From positions 1 to 64,000 of the forward strand of contig NZ_JAOZEV010000019.1 of assembly GCF_025847275.1 (NCBI RefSeq): a DNA stretch of 64,000 nt, given 5' to 3'. Of this stretch, positions 26,791 to 35,464 are shown in pieces. The notes beneath the pieces were generated by a model that saw only the letters and a program-made list of their open reading frames with translations, made no database searches and was not told the DNA's origin. Origin of the DNA: Flavobacterium frigoritolerans (lineage in GTDB: Bacteria > Bacteroidota > Bacteroidia > Flavobacteriales > Flavobacteriaceae). The position numbers were made by a program, and so were the translations under genes. The number at the start of each line of letters is the position of its first letter. Within the stretch, counting starts at the first letter, position 1.

Positions 26791-27684
26791 TTAGATAAGT
26801 TTATTTTTTGGTATGTAAACTCTTTTTTCTTCAAATTGTATTCTGTAATTTGTAGGCGATACTCCTGTAGCGTTTGTAAAAAAACGAATAAAATTACTAG
26901 GATCTAAAAAATGGAGTTCAAAAGCGATTTCTTTTATACTCATAGTTGTATATCGCAATAAGCGTTTGCTTTCTATAACAATTTCTTCAGTAATAACCTT
27001 TTTTGGAGGTATTCCATAAATAGTATTACATATTTCGTTTAAGGTTTTTACAGAAATATTAAGCTTGTCTGCATAATCTTTTACAAGTCTAATTTCTTTT
27101 AGATTTTCTTTTACCAACTTCCTAAAGTGATTCGCAATATTTACATCTCCTTTTTTAAACGTTTCGATAGGGCCGTAGGATCTGTCTAATAATTCTTTTT
27201 GAGAAAAAAGCAACAATCGCTCAACGGTATTATGCGCAAAATGAGACATTAACTCATCAAATGGTTGTCTGCATAAGTGCAATAAAGATTGATAATATTG
27301 TTCAATAATTTTCTTGAGAGAGCTGTGTAATTTAAATTTTAATAGTTGTTCTGAATTAAAAAACACACATGAAGATAAAAACTGCCTGTCTAAATGTGTA
27401 CGACAATAAAAATCTTCATCAAAACAAACAAGGAGCAATTCGAAACTAGATTTTGTTTGAACACTAAAGACTTGGTTTATACCAATAAAACCGCACTCAG
27501 ATTTATTTATATCTATTAGATTGTTATCTAAATTAAGAGTAAGTTCTCCTGATTTTAGCCAAAACATTTGGTAAAAAGAGCTCCTAAAAGATTGGTTTAA
27601 GAATGTATATTCTTCAGATTTTACCGAATGTGTACTATATCCGCTAGGAAATTGTTTTTTGTCAAGGCTAAGAATTTCAATCAT
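26791..27684 (-). CDS. AraC-family regulator upstream of the pilus-like operon
   Basis: 297 residues from the ATG at 27684 (the longer frame adds 16 residues with no support). The N-terminal 180 residues form an AraC-type ligand domain (FYQMFWLKSGELTLNLDNN), and the C-terminal part is a double helix-turn-helix (ADKLNISVKTLNEICNTIYG, IAFELHFLDPSNFIRFF, TGVSPTNYR). It lies 246 bases upstream of the first pilin gene on the same strand and is the most likely regulator of it. The ligand is unknown. Confidence 0.8.
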   Translation of the reverse strand: MIEILSLDKKQFPSGYSTHSVKSEEYTFLNQSFRSSFYQMFWLKSGELTLNLDNNLIDINKSECGFIGINQVFSVQTKSSFELLLVCFDEDFYCRTHLDRQFLSSCVFFNSEQLLKFKLHSSLKKIIEQYYQSLLHLCRQPFDELMSHFAHNTVERLLLFSQKELLDRSYGPIETFKKGDVNIANHFRKLVKENLKEIRLVKDYADKLNISVKTLNEICNTIYGIPPKKVITEEIVIESKRLLRYTTMSIKEIAFELHFLDPSNFIRFFTNATGVSPTNYRIQFEEKRVYIPKNKLI

Positions 27685-27995
27685 GGCACAATATCTAATC
27701 TCTAAAGATAAGAAAAGGGAAGTAAATATCACAGGGATAAAATCACAGAATACACAAATAGATATTAAAAGACAGGAATGAAGTAGGGAGTGTACTATTA
27801 AAAAAAGAATATAATTTTAACCAACATAATTTTTAAGATTGAACAAGTAAACCATTAAAATTATTTTAACACTTTTCGCAATAAATAATCAATTTTAATC
27901 CATTTAACAAGTAAAACAAGAATTAACAATGCTAAAATCTGAATCAAATTATAAATTATTTAAATTAGCGAATCAATAATATAACTCAATAAAGC

Positions 27996-28739
27996 ATGAT
28001 TTCTAGATTACCTCTTATTAGCATAATTAGCATAGCCATTCTGTTTCTTAGTACAACTGTAAACGCACAAACACAAAACACATTTACTGGATGGAGTGCT
28101 GTATTTTTTACTTATAAACTAGATAATAAATTCAGTTTACATTTTGATGGACAGGCGAGAAGTACGGATAAATTAGAAGAGGTTCAATCTTTTATTATGC
28201 GCTCAGGATTGAATTATCATATAAAAAATAATATGATTGCCACAATTGGTTATGCTTATATCGGGAGTAATAGAACAGTTATGGATATTAACGGTTGGGT
28301 TCCTGAGCATAGAATATGGGAACAATTTATTTTTAACCAACAATTTACATTATATAATCGTCCAGTTAGTTTGCAACATCGTTTTAGACTAGAACAGCGA
28401 TTCATGGGACAGCCAACAATTGATCAAAACGAACTAGTAACCGATAGTTATGATTTTGCACAGCGATTGCGTTATTTTACTCGTTCCATTTTTCCACTTT
28501 CGGAGACAACAAGTTTTACTAATGGCGCTTTTGTAGCATTACAAAATGAAGTATTTGTGAATATAGAAAATAGCCCTAATGGTAAATTTTTTGATCAAAA
28601 CAGAGCATATCTGGCGTTTGGATGGAGAGTAAATCCAAAATTTGATGTTGAAGCAGGATACATGAATCAGTATATTGTTGGCAGAAATAATAATACTATG
28701 AATAATATAGTACAATTGGCAGCATATGTTAGGTTGTAA
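27996..28739 (+). CDS. DUF2490 outer-membrane beta-barrel protein, copy 1
   Basis: 247 residues with a signal peptide ending in TTVNA-QT. The mature protein is an all-beta barrel with the DUF2490 features (FTYKLDNKFSLHFDGQ, GLNYHIKNN, HRFRLEQRF, FDQNRAYLAFGWRVNPKFDVEAGYMNQY). Function unknown; family members are small outer-membrane barrels. It is the first copy in a tandem duplication; its paralogue at 29187-30014 differs at about 20 mature residues. Confidence 0.85.
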   Translation: MISRLPLISIISIAILFLSTTVNAQTQNTFTGWSAVFFTYKLDNKFSLHFDGQARSTDKLEEVQSFIMRSGLNYHIKNNMIATIGYAYIGSNRTVMDINGWVPEHRIWEQFIFNQQFTLYNRPVSLQHRFRLEQRFMGQPTIDQNELVTDSYDFAQRLRYFTRSIFPLSETTSFTNGAFVALQNEVFVNIENSPNGKFFDQNRAYLAFGWRVNPKFDVEAGYMNQYIVGRNNNTMNNIVQLAAYVRL

Positions 28740-28894
28740 ACAATTCTTAGTAGGAGTTTGATATCATTAGTACTCAGGATTATATACTAAAAAATGCAAG
28801 TTTTTTCATTTCGTGTTATTTTATTTTTGATTTTGAGACTTTTTTCTTTCAAAAAAAGGTGTACCTTGCGAGAAATTAATAGCAAATTATAATA

Positions 28895-29008
28895 ATGTTT
28901 ACTTCAAATTTTTATTTAACAGATAATCACTTGATGTGCCTTATGGGCACGTTATTATATTTGCATGACGATACTTTCTTAAGAAGCTCAAAAGAGTTTA
29001 TTCATTAA
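28895..29008 (+). CDS. Short ORF of 37 codons (or small RNA), copy 1
   Basis: An ATG frame (MFTSNFYLTDNHLMCLMGTL and on) ends in TAA one base before a strong terminator. The same frame, length and stop are kept in copy 2 with five base changes, two of them silent and none causing a frameshift. The same DNA can also fold: GTGCC-TTATG-GGCAC at 28936-28950 and the palindrome TTCTTAAGAA. It may therefore be a small RNA rather than, or as well as, a peptide gene. Confidence 0.35.
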   Translation: MFTSNFYLTDNHLMCLMGTLLYLHDDTFLRSSKEFIH

Positions 29009-29009
29009 G

Positions 29010-29041
29010 CCCTGTCAAAACTCTAGACAGGGATTCTTTTT
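29010..29041 (+). terminator. Terminator of the short ORF / small RNA, copy 1
   Basis: CCCTGTC and GACAGGG pair around a 9-base loop, followed by ATTCTTTTTA. Conserved in copy 2. Confidence 0.8.
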
Positions 29042-29186
29042 ATTCAGGCAGCTCAATTTATTTTAATCTTCAATTTTTATTTAGGATTATGGTATCATTG
29101 AACCCAAAACTATAGGAGCTATAAGATGTTTAATGATGAGTTATATATCATACTTAATGAGAAATGGAGCAACGCAAAAAAAAGTT

Positions 29187-30014
29187 ATGTCACAAAATTT
29201 GATTTTAACAACAGGAATATACGATTTAATTAAAGATTTTTTAAGAAGAAAGAAAAATAGAAATTCTAATTTTTCTACTAGATTACCTCTCGTTGGTTTA
29301 TTTACCATAGCCATTTTGTTCCTTAGTACAACTGTAAATGCGCAAACACAGCATACTTTCAGTGGATGGGGCGGTACATTTTTTACTTATAAACTAGATA
29401 ATAAATTCAGTTTACATTTTGATGGACAGGTGAGAAGTACAGATAAATTAGAAGACGTTCAATCCTTTATTATACGCCCAGGATTGAATTATCATATAAA
29501 AAAGAATATGATTACCACAATTGGTTACGCTTATATCGGGAGTAATAAAACTGTGATGGATATTAACGGTTGGGTTCCTGAGCATAGAATATGGGAACAA
29601 TTTATTTATAACCAACAGTTTACATTATATAATCGTCCTGTTAGTTTGCAACATCGTTTTAGACTAGAACAGCGATTCATGGGGCAAGCAACGATTGAGC
29701 AAAACGAACTAGTAACAGATAATTATGATTTCGCACAGCGATTGCGTTATTTTACTCGTTCTATGTTTCCTCTTTCGGAGACAACAAGTTTTACTAATGG
29801 CGCTTTTGTAGCATTACAAAATGAAGTATTTGTGAATATAGAAAATAGCCCTAATGGTAAATTTTTTGATCAAAACAGAGCTTATCTTGCGTTAGGATGG
29901 AGAGTAAATCCAAAATTTGATATTGAAGCAGGATACATGAATCAGTACATCGTTGGTAGAAATAATGATACTATGAATAATATAGTACAATTGGCAGCTT
30001 ACGTAAGGTTATAA
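29187..30014 (+). CDS. Chimeric DUF2490 protein: GreA-like N-terminus fused to barrel, copy 2
   Basis: 275 residues from ATG 29187. The first about 23 residues (MSQNLILTTGIYDLIKDFLR) are those of the GreA-like protein encoded downstream, followed by KNRNSNFST and then the DUF2490 signal sequence (LVGLFTIAILFLSTTVNA-QT) and barrel. The paralogue's own ATG is not preserved, so translation has to use the captured GreA-like start. The result is an unusually long positively charged n-region before the signal peptide. Export may still work. Confidence 0.8.
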   Translation: MSQNLILTTGIYDLIKDFLRRKKNRNSNFSTRLPLVGLFTIAILFLSTTVNAQTQHTFSGWGGTFFTYKLDNKFSLHFDGQVRSTDKLEDVQSFIIRPGLNYHIKKNMITTIGYAYIGSNKTVMDINGWVPEHRIWEQFIYNQQFTLYNRPVSLQHRFRLEQRFMGQATIEQNELVTDNYDFAQRLRYFTRSMFPLSETTSFTNGAFVALQNEVFVNIENSPNGKFFDQNRAYLALGWRVNPKFDIEAGYMNQYIVGRNNDTMNNIVQLAAYVRL

Positions 30015-30189
30015 ACAATCACCTAGGTTAAGAGTTTGATAGCATTATCACTCAAAATTTATTATTAATCAGATTATATATTAAAAAACGCTAACTATTT
30101 TATTTCGTGCTATATGACTTTTGTTTTTGAAAATTTTTTCTTTCAAAAAAAAGGTGTATCTTGCGAGGAATTAATAGCATATTATAATA

Positions 30190-30303
30190 ATGACTACTTC
30201 AAATTTTTATTTAACAGATAATCACTTGATGTGCCTTATGGGCACGTTGTTATACTTGCATGACGATACTTTCTTAAGAAGCTCAAAAGAGTTTATTTAT
30301 TAA
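30190..30303 (+). CDS. Short ORF of 37 codons (or small RNA), copy 2
   Basis: Begins MTTSNFYLTDNHLMCLMGTL and ends KEFIY, against MFTSNF and KEFIH in copy 1. TTA to TTG and TAT to TAC are silent. Hairpin GTGCC/GGCAC, TTCTTAAGAA and the terminator are all retained. Product function unknown. Confidence 0.35.
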   Translation: MTTSNFYLTDNHLMCLMGTLLYLHDDTFLRSSKEFIY

Positions 30304-30304
30304 G

Positions 30305-30335
30305 CCCTGTCAAAACTCTAGACAGGGATTCTTTT
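30305..30335 (+). terminator. Terminator of the short ORF / small RNA, copy 2
   Basis: CCCTGTC and GACAGGG around the same 9-base loop as copy 1, then ATTCTTTTA. Confidence 0.8.
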
Positions 30336-30477
30336 ATTCAAGCAGCTCAATTTATTTTAATCTTCAATTTTCATTTAGGATTATGGTATCATTGAACCCA
30401 AAACTATAGGGCTATAAGATGTTTAATGATGAGTTATATATCATACCTAATGAGAAATGGAGCAACGCAAGAAAGTT

Positions 30478-30861
30478 ATGTCACAAAATATTATTTTAAC
30501 AACAGGAATATACGATTTAATTAAAGATCATTTAAGAAGAAAGAAAGTAACAGTAGAAGAGGAACAATTATTAGTAGCTGAGCTTAAAAAAGCATCACAG
30601 GTATTAAGAAAAGATTTGCCAGAAGATATTGTTTCAGTAAATAGAAAAGTAACTTATAAAGATCACGTAAACAACGAAGAGAAAACAGTTGTATTTGTAG
30701 GTCCTCAAAAAGTAAAAACGAGTAAAAATAAAATTTCTATTCTTTCTGATGAAGGTATTGCAATGGTAGGATATAAGGTAGGTAAACTTATAGAATGGCC
30801 TTCTAAAAAAGGCGGTTTAAAACTAGAAATATTAAAAGTAGAAGAAGTAGAAATGGCTTAA
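30478..30861 (+). CDS. GreA/GreB-family C-terminal domain protein (Rnk-like)
   Basis: 127 residues from MSQNIILTTGIYDLIKDHLR. A short helical N-terminus is followed by the FKBP-like GreA C-terminal domain (EKTVVFVGPQKVKTSKNKIS, ILSDEGIAMVGYKVGKLIEW). The long coiled-coil of GreA is missing, as in Rnk-type RNA-polymerase-binding proteins. The start was chosen because the two duplicated copies differ by a 2-base indel just upstream, so a common reading frame begins only at this ATG. It is the intact parent of the fragment fused in the chimeric gene. Confidence 0.8.
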   Translation: MSQNIILTTGIYDLIKDHLRRKKVTVEEEQLLVAELKKASQVLRKDLPEDIVSVNRKVTYKDHVNNEEKTVVFVGPQKVKTSKNKISILSDEGIAMVGYKVGKLIEWPSKKGGLKLEILKVEEVEMA

Positions 30862-30877
30862 CACACTTTTAAAAATT

Positions 30878-30921
30878 AAAACATCCCAAAAGAAACTCTT
30901 CTTTATGGGATGTTTTGTTTT
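30878..30921. terminator. Terminator after the GreA-like gene
   Basis: AAAACATCCCA and TGGGATGTTTT form an 11-bp stem around a 17-base loop, followed by GTTTTT. The convergent apt gene ends 129 bases on. Confidence 0.7.
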
Positions 30922-31049
30922 TAGAAAGATATTGTATTATACCAAAGCCAAAATAGGACTCTACTTGTTTTTTAAAAAGCGCATAAAGCATCGCAAAAGG
31001 GGAGTACCTATTTTATAGATCTTGTAAGTTATAAAATACCTGCATTGAT

Positions 31050-31562
31050 TTAATATGTAATTGCCGCAAAAATAGGATTGTCTTTTATCTTCTCTCTTCC
31101 ATTTAAAAAGGAAAGCTCCATCAAGAAGTTGCATTGTACAATTTCGCCTCCTAATTCAGTTACTAAATCACACATAGCCTTGGCAGTTCCGCCTGTGGCT
31201 AAAACATCATCGTGAATTAATACTTTATCCCCTTTTTTAATAGCATCAATATGTATTTCTAATGAATCGGTACCATATTCTAAATCAAATTCTGCTGAAA
31301 TAGTTTTAAAAGGAAGCTTTTTTGGTTTCCTTACTGGTACAAAACCAGCATTTAATTTTTGTGCGAGCAGCATTCCGAAGAAAAAACCACGACTTTCAGC
31401 TCCAATTACCTTATCTATTTTTTGACCTTCTAAAGAATCTAATAAAATTTTAAGTGATTCTTCTCTTGCAATTGGGTCGTTTAAGAGTGGAGTGATGTCT
31501 TTAAATAAAATTCCTTCTTTTGGAAAGTCTTGAATATCACGTATATAATTTTTTATCTGCAT
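31050..31562 (-). CDS. apt: Adenine phosphoribosyltransferase
   Basis: 170 residues, normal length. Residues 1-30 (YIRDIQDFPKEGILFKDITP) are the typical APRT N-terminus, IGAESRGFFFG is the conserved hood/flexible region, and VLIHDDVLATGGTAKA is the PRPP-binding loop. It salvages adenine to AMP in the cytoplasm. Divergent from the tRNA-Arg promoter and otherwise standing alone. Confidence 0.97.
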   Translation of the reverse strand: MQIKNYIRDIQDFPKEGILFKDITPLLNDPIAREESLKILLDSLEGQKIDKVIGAESRGFFFGMLLAQKLNAGFVPVRKPKKLPFKTISAEFDLEYGTDSLEIHIDAIKKGDKVLIHDDVLATGGTAKAMCDLVTELGGEIVQCNFLMELSFLNGREKIKDNPIFAAITY

Positions 31563-31590
31563 TTTTTTTAATTTTTCTGTTATTTTTTGC

Positions 31591-31620
31591 TTGTTTATCT
31601 AACATTTGTTCTTATATTTG
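31591..31620 (+). promoter_or_regulatory. Promoter of tRNA-Arg
   Basis: TTG at 31591-31593, a 19-base spacer and TATATTTG at 31613-31620, a full match to the Bacteroidota consensus, about 60 bases before the tRNA. Confidence 0.75.
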
Positions 31621-31677
31621 CACCCGCAATGAGCACACAACAAAGCTACAAAAAATAGCTGAATTGAAAATAAAAAA

Positions 31678-31751
31678 GGCCTCGTGGCGCAACTGAATAG
31701 CGCACTTGATTACGGCTCAAGAGGTTACTGGTTTGAATCCAGTCGAGGTCA
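31678..31751 (+). tRNA. tRNA-Arg (ACG)
   Basis: Acceptor arms GGCCTCG and CGAGGTC pair over 7 bp (one G-U). The anticodon stem CTTGA/TCAAG encloses loop TTACGGC, giving anticodon ACG. The T arm ACTGG-TTTGAAT-CCAGT is intact. Discriminator base A; CCA is not encoded. An intrinsic terminator follows 8 bases later. Confidence 0.95.
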
Positions 31752-31758
31752 CAAGCTG

Positions 31759-31792
31759 AAAAGCCCAATTCTTAGGAATTGGGCTTTTTTTA
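31759..31792 (+). terminator. Terminator of tRNA-Arg
   Basis: AAAGCCCAATTC pairs with GAATTGGGCTTT, followed by a T tract. The following 31793-32013 holds no gene that I can see. Confidence 0.9.
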
Positions 31793-32013
31793 TGTTTTTT
31801 ATTTTACCATTTAACCGGATCAAACGCAAAAGTTGGGGATTCTCCAAAAAGATTGTCCCGTAGAGTTCCCTTTATTGGATTCAAACCGTTAATTTATTTC
31901 TTAGAATATAGTTTCCTGAATATAAAATAATCAGATAAAAATAAGGACTAACAATGAAAAGTTTAATGCGAAGCACAAGCCCGCTTATTGCCAATGCAAT
32001 GTTAGTAACAATA

Positions 32014-32895
32014 TTAATCCTTCAGATAGTCGTTTGCTTCTACATACTCAAAATCTGGCGAGTCCATAAAAAATTGTCGTAGCAGCCAAACGTGTCCTGA
32101 ACCATAAATTAACAAAAGTCTTTCTTCTTTATTAAAATTGGTGAAATCGTATGCGTTTGAAAAAATTCTCAAATTCCTTCTGTACCACCGACCCACATTG
32201 TCTGCTCCCAAATAGTTATCACCCGCTCCTTCCAAAATGTTCGTTAGATAGGCTTGATGGTCTTTCAGTCTGCCTACTGGATTATTTAGCATATTGAGCA
32301 TTCTGGTCAATGATTGGATAGTTTTTAACGAATCTTGAAGCTTATAAAGCGATTCGTAATCATATCGGGTTGTTTTTTCATATTGCCCTTTGGATTTTAA
32401 ATAGGCTTCTGCATCGTACTTGTCCCAATCTAAATTAACTCCGAACCATTTCGCATCTGCGTCGGAACAATACACTCGATGATGGTTTAATTTTTTTGCA
32501 AGTTTGAAACCGATTTGATAAACTTCATTGTTTTTGTCGTCAATGAGGAATTTGCCATTAAGATAACTTTGATAGCTTTCATTCGTTAGACTGTCCATTT
32601 CAATGCGATTCAGTTCCAGTAATATTTTTGTCGGTCTGTATTCTGCTATTTTTTCCAAAAGGATATCCAACTCCGATTGCCTTTGTTTTTCTAGAATGTC
32701 GAAGGGGAATTTTGGTTTATAACTGTCCAATTGCGGATTACTAAAATGAAAAACACCTAAAACCATTGCTTTTGCTTTATGATTTCCGATAAATAGGCTT
32801 GGATCGTTTATCGGATCTGTTTTTTGGATTTCTTTGGCTGTTTTACAAGAAACGAATAGGAATAAGATGCTAATTCCGTAAATCAGGTTTTTCAT
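32014..32895 (-). CDS. DUF5694 lipoprotein (TraB/TIKI-like)
   Basis: 293 residues. Lipobox LFVSC (Cys17). The domain has KAMVLGVFHFSNP near its start, ILLELNR, and a late LLLIYGSGHVWLLRQFF; these blocks fit DUF5694, part of the TraB/GumN/TIKI-like group whose conserved H, E, N/R and G-H residues resemble a metal-dependent hydrolase site. The catalytic role is not established for this family. Single gene, probably anchored at the periplasmic face. Confidence 0.75.
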   Translation of the reverse strand: MKNLIYGISILFLFVSCKTAKEIQKTDPINDPSLFIGNHKAKAMVLGVFHFSNPQLDSYKPKFPFDILEKQRQSELDILLEKIAEYRPTKILLELNRIEMDSLTNESYQSYLNGKFLIDDKNNEVYQIGFKLAKKLNHHRVYCSDADAKWFGVNLDWDKYDAEAYLKSKGQYEKTTRYDYESLYKLQDSLKTIQSLTRMLNMLNNPVGRLKDHQAYLTNILEGAGDNYLGADNVGRWYRRNLRIFSNAYDFTNFNKEERLLLIYGSGHVWLLRQFFMDSPDFEYVEANDYLKD

Positions 32896-33261
32896 TTTTT
32901 TAGTATTTGCTAAAATTTTGATTCAATGTTGCATTTTTTGTCAATATTGGGGCTGACTTGTATATATGTCTGACGATATCCGACTTACCAACACTAAAAT
33001 GGGGCGATATGTCTGATAAACGACAATATTTATCTATTTTCAAAAATAGGATTTTTATTTCATAAATCATCAAATGAGCTTTTTATGTCTTTTTCCTATT
33101 GTTTAATTTCCTATTTTAAAGTATTGATTAATCATTTTAAACGCAACGAAGTATATCTGTGGCAAAAAAATTAAACGCAAAGTACACTAAGATTTAATTT
33201 TACTTTACAGATAGAAGACACTAAGTTCGCAAAGCTTTGTGTTGATTTATCTTTGCGAACT
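32896..33261. other. Gene-free spacer with short direct repeats
   Basis: No ORF or RNA gene seen. ATATGTCTGA occurs twice (about 32964-32973 and 33008-33017), each followed by a GAC-containing stretch, and an inverted repeat lies at the far end. The repeats may be regulator sites or decayed mobile DNA. Confidence 0.35.
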
Positions 33262-33262
33262 T
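33223..33262. repeat. Inverted repeat AAGTTCGCAAAG / CTTTGCGAACTT
   Basis: Two perfect 12-base arms around a 16-base loop, right at the stop codon of the minus-strand gene. There is no T tract, so it is not a standard terminator. It looks like a dispersed flavobacterial palindrome. Confidence 0.6.
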
Positions 33263-33828
33263 TATGTTTCTACACAGGTTTCTGCATTGACCTCCATTTT
33301 CTTGATTTTCTCAATGCCTCTTTCTCTCATTAGTGCTGCTGCATCGAGCATTTTGATTAAATGAATATAAGGCGTCGTCAGGTCGGAGTATGGATTTCCA
33401 TCATGAGGAGATAATGAAAGCTCCATGATTTGACATAGAGATGATTCAAACTCCTCAAGAGTATTTTCATCAAATGCTTTTTGAAATACAATAAAAGGAT
33501 TGTCGTATTCTTCCTTCGTCAGGGAAGAAAGATGAAATGTTGTTTCAGAGTGCAAAGAGGCTGTTACTTTCCATTTTTTGCTTTTCTCCGGCAGGCAGTA
33601 ACACACTTTGAGAAAAATATTTATAGCAGTATAAAAAACAAAAAAATCAGAGGGATTGTTGGCTTTGTAGATTTCTCTCTTATAGCTGTAAACTACAGCT
33701 TCAGTTAAGCTTTGTTTGTAATAATCCAGATCTGCATAGGCAAAAAAGGCTTTAATTGTCTTAAATGGATTTCCTGCCACATATCCTGGCCAAAAGCTAG
33801 TTTCGAAGGATATTTTATTCTTTTTCAT
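33262..33828 (-). CDS. Conserved-looking protein of unknown function
   Basis: 188 residues, no signal peptide or membrane segment, predicted mostly helical (NPFKTIKAFFAYADLDYYKQ, FYTAINIFLKVCYCLP, LIKMLDAAALMRERGIEKIK). No family recognised. It is divergent from the small XRE regulator, with 180 bases between starts, so the two may form a regulated pair. The stop codon coincides with an inverted repeat. Confidence 0.6.
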   Translation of the reverse strand: MKKNKISFETSFWPGYVAGNPFKTIKAFFAYADLDYYKQSLTEAVVYSYKREIYKANNPSDFFVFYTAINIFLKVCYCLPEKSKKWKVTASLHSETTFHLSSLTKEEYDNPFIVFQKAFDENTLEEFESSLCQIMELSLSPHDGNPYSDLTTPYIHLIKMLDAAALMRERGIEKIKKMEVNAETCVET

Positions 33829-34007
33829 ACTAAGGAGATTTAAAATTTACAAACGAAGTTCTATTCTTTCAAAAGGATAAACTATTCTAAAACGGATATA
33901 ATATCTGACAAAAAGTATGTATTATGAGATATTTTTTTATCTTTGAAATTCAGGATTTTTAAGCCAAATGGCTTTATCTTTGAACCTTCAGAAAATTGAC
34001 ATTCATT

Positions 34008-34412
34008 ATGGAACAGAAAATACATCAGGGAAGAAACGTAAAACGTTTTAGAGAAATGTTAAACATAAAGCAAGAAGCATTAGCTTATGATCTGGGAGAA
34101 GACTGGAACCAGAAGAAAATTTCTATGCTGGAGCAGAAAGATGTAATTGAAGACAACCTGCTGAAACAAATCTCTACTGTATTGAGAATTCCTGTTGAAG
34201 CTTTTCAGAATTTTGATGAAGAACAAGCGGTAAATTTAATTTCGTGTAGTTTCTCGGATAATGCAATGTTCAATAATAGAATTGAAACTTTTAACAACAA
34301 TCCAATTGAGGAAATTAAAAAACTTCATGAAGAAAAAATCACTTTGTTTGAGCGTATGTTGAAAGAGAAAGATGAAATGATGTTGAGGCTTGAAAAATTA
34401 ATCAATAAATAA
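34008..34412 (+). CDS. XRE-type helix-turn-helix regulator
   Basis: 134 residues from the ATG at 34008 (the longer frame starts with TTG). The N-terminal HTH reads GRNVKRFREMLNIKQEALAY, then QKKISMLEQKD and LKQISTVLRIPVEAF. The C-terminal third (about residues 95-134) is a lysine/glutamate-rich helix, likely a coiled coil for dimerisation. Two TAnnTTTG boxes (33941-33948 and 33975-33982) lie just upstream. The target is unknown. Confidence 0.8.
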   Translation: MEQKIHQGRNVKRFREMLNIKQEALAYDLGEDWNQKKISMLEQKDVIEDNLLKQISTVLRIPVEAFQNFDEEQAVNLISCSFSDNAMFNNRIETFNNNPIEEIKKLHEEKITLFERMLKEKDEMMLRLEKLINK

Positions 34413-34436
34413 TTATTTATAGAGGATATATTAAAA

Positions 34437-34467
34437 TAAAAAAGAGACTGCAAAGTCTCTTTTTTTG
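34437..34467 (+). terminator. Terminator of the XRE regulator gene
   Basis: AAAAAGAGACT and AGTCTCTTTTT pair tightly around a 4-base loop, ending in a T tract. Confidence 0.85.
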
Positions 34468-34558
34468 GTTTAGAACATTATTTGCGGGTGCGAAGTCAGG
34501 AGACATTCGTACACCCTTTCATCAGAATTCTTAGGAGAGAGGGAGTTAGTATTCCGTT

Positions 34559-35179
34559 TTATTGCCAATTTTCGTAAAGACTTGCAAGCATTTCTTGAGT
34601 ATTTTCTACGTGATTATCAATTAGCATTGCAACTCCATCAAACACAAAGCAAACTCTAACAAAAGTCTCTCTAAGGTTGTTTAAATTTACATATTCTAAA
34701 ACTTGAGTTTTTTGCCCGCTTTTATCAACAGGATATCTGAAAGCCATTGACGATGGGTCAACAGCGGAAATTTCATTGATTAAACTATGGATAATTTGGA
34801 AATCTTTTGTAGTTGGATCTTCACCAATAGCTTTATACGCAGCTCTAAATTCTCCATAAAGATTTTGAAATTGATGATGAGCAGGAAAATCTCTTGTTTG
34901 ATTAATACAAAAGTTCAATCCTTGAATAAGTTCTTTTAATCTCAATTCTAGATAATGTCTTATTAAAAAAATTGCTGGGTAAATATGATAATCCATAACT
35001 GATTTATCCTTCAATGCCAAATCAATTAGACTAATTGCCGAAGTTTGATAACCATCCGCATAATTGCCAAATTCTTGAAACGATTTATTTAACCATGCTA
35101 TTTCATGTTGATCGCCATCTTCTTTAAAAAATTTATCTCCTTTTTTAGGATATCTGATTTTTTCTTCGTATAATTTCAT
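34559..35179 (-). CDS. Unknown helical protein, possibly HEPN-like
   Basis: 206 residues, soluble and helical. IYPAIFLIRHYLELRLKELIQG resembles the helix seen in many HEPN-like proteins (Y-P-x-x-F-L-x-R-H-x-x-E-L). It lacks a clear Rx4-6H RNase motif. It is followed on the same strand side by another possible HEPN protein gene at 35465, though 285 bases separate them. Function cannot be assigned. Confidence 0.55.
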   Translation of the reverse strand: MKLYEEKIRYPKKGDKFFKEDGDQHEIAWLNKSFQEFGNYADGYQTSAISLIDLALKDKSVMDYHIYPAIFLIRHYLELRLKELIQGLNFCINQTRDFPAHHQFQNLYGEFRAAYKAIGEDPTTKDFQIIHSLINEISAVDPSSMAFRYPVDKSGQKTQVLEYVNLNNLRETFVRVCFVFDGVAMLIDNHVENTQEMLASLYENWQ

Positions 35180-35464
35180 AGATAGTTATTGATTAGTTTA
35201 TTTTAGTATTTACGTTCTTTAATATTTTAGTCCTCTCTAGGAAGTGTTTTTTACGCTGCCAAATGTCTCTGACTTTAAAACTAATTTTCTTAGAATATTT
35301 TTCCTTAGTGTAAAAATCCAAGACAATAATAAGAACTAAGTGTAAAAGTCGGGAAACTTCAATTTGATTTATAATTTCTAAGGAGCAAAAAAATTGTGCA
35401 AAATCAGAGATATTTACGCAGCTTTTAATGAAAATACTTCGAAAAGCAGAGAAGATTTTAAATG

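Larger units (their letters stand above)
28003..29255. repeat. Tandem duplication, unit 1
   Basis: This block (DUF2490 gene, spacer, short ORF with terminator, and first codons of a GreA-like gene) recurs at 29278-30546 in the same orientation. The units begin at a shared CTAGATTACCTCT and end at a shared TTAAGAAGAAAGAAA. Coding parts and the 400 bases around the short ORF are highly similar; the spacer after the DUF2490 stop has drifted with several indels. Confidence 0.85.
29278..30546. repeat. Tandem duplication, unit 2
   Basis: Second copy of the block at 28003-29255. It runs from inside the chimeric gene to codon 23 of the intact GreA-like gene, where similarity to unit 1 stops and unique sequence begins. 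Confidence 0.85.

Noticed and set aside
29133-29186. Longer N-terminus for the chimeric DUF2490 gene
   Set aside because: The sequence upstream of the MSQN start is in a different frame in the second copy because of a 2-base indel, so it is not conserved coding sequence.
33008-33017. ATATGTCTGA repeats as a phage attachment site
   Set aside because: The match is only about 10 bases, the copies are 44 bases apart, and no integrase is nearby.
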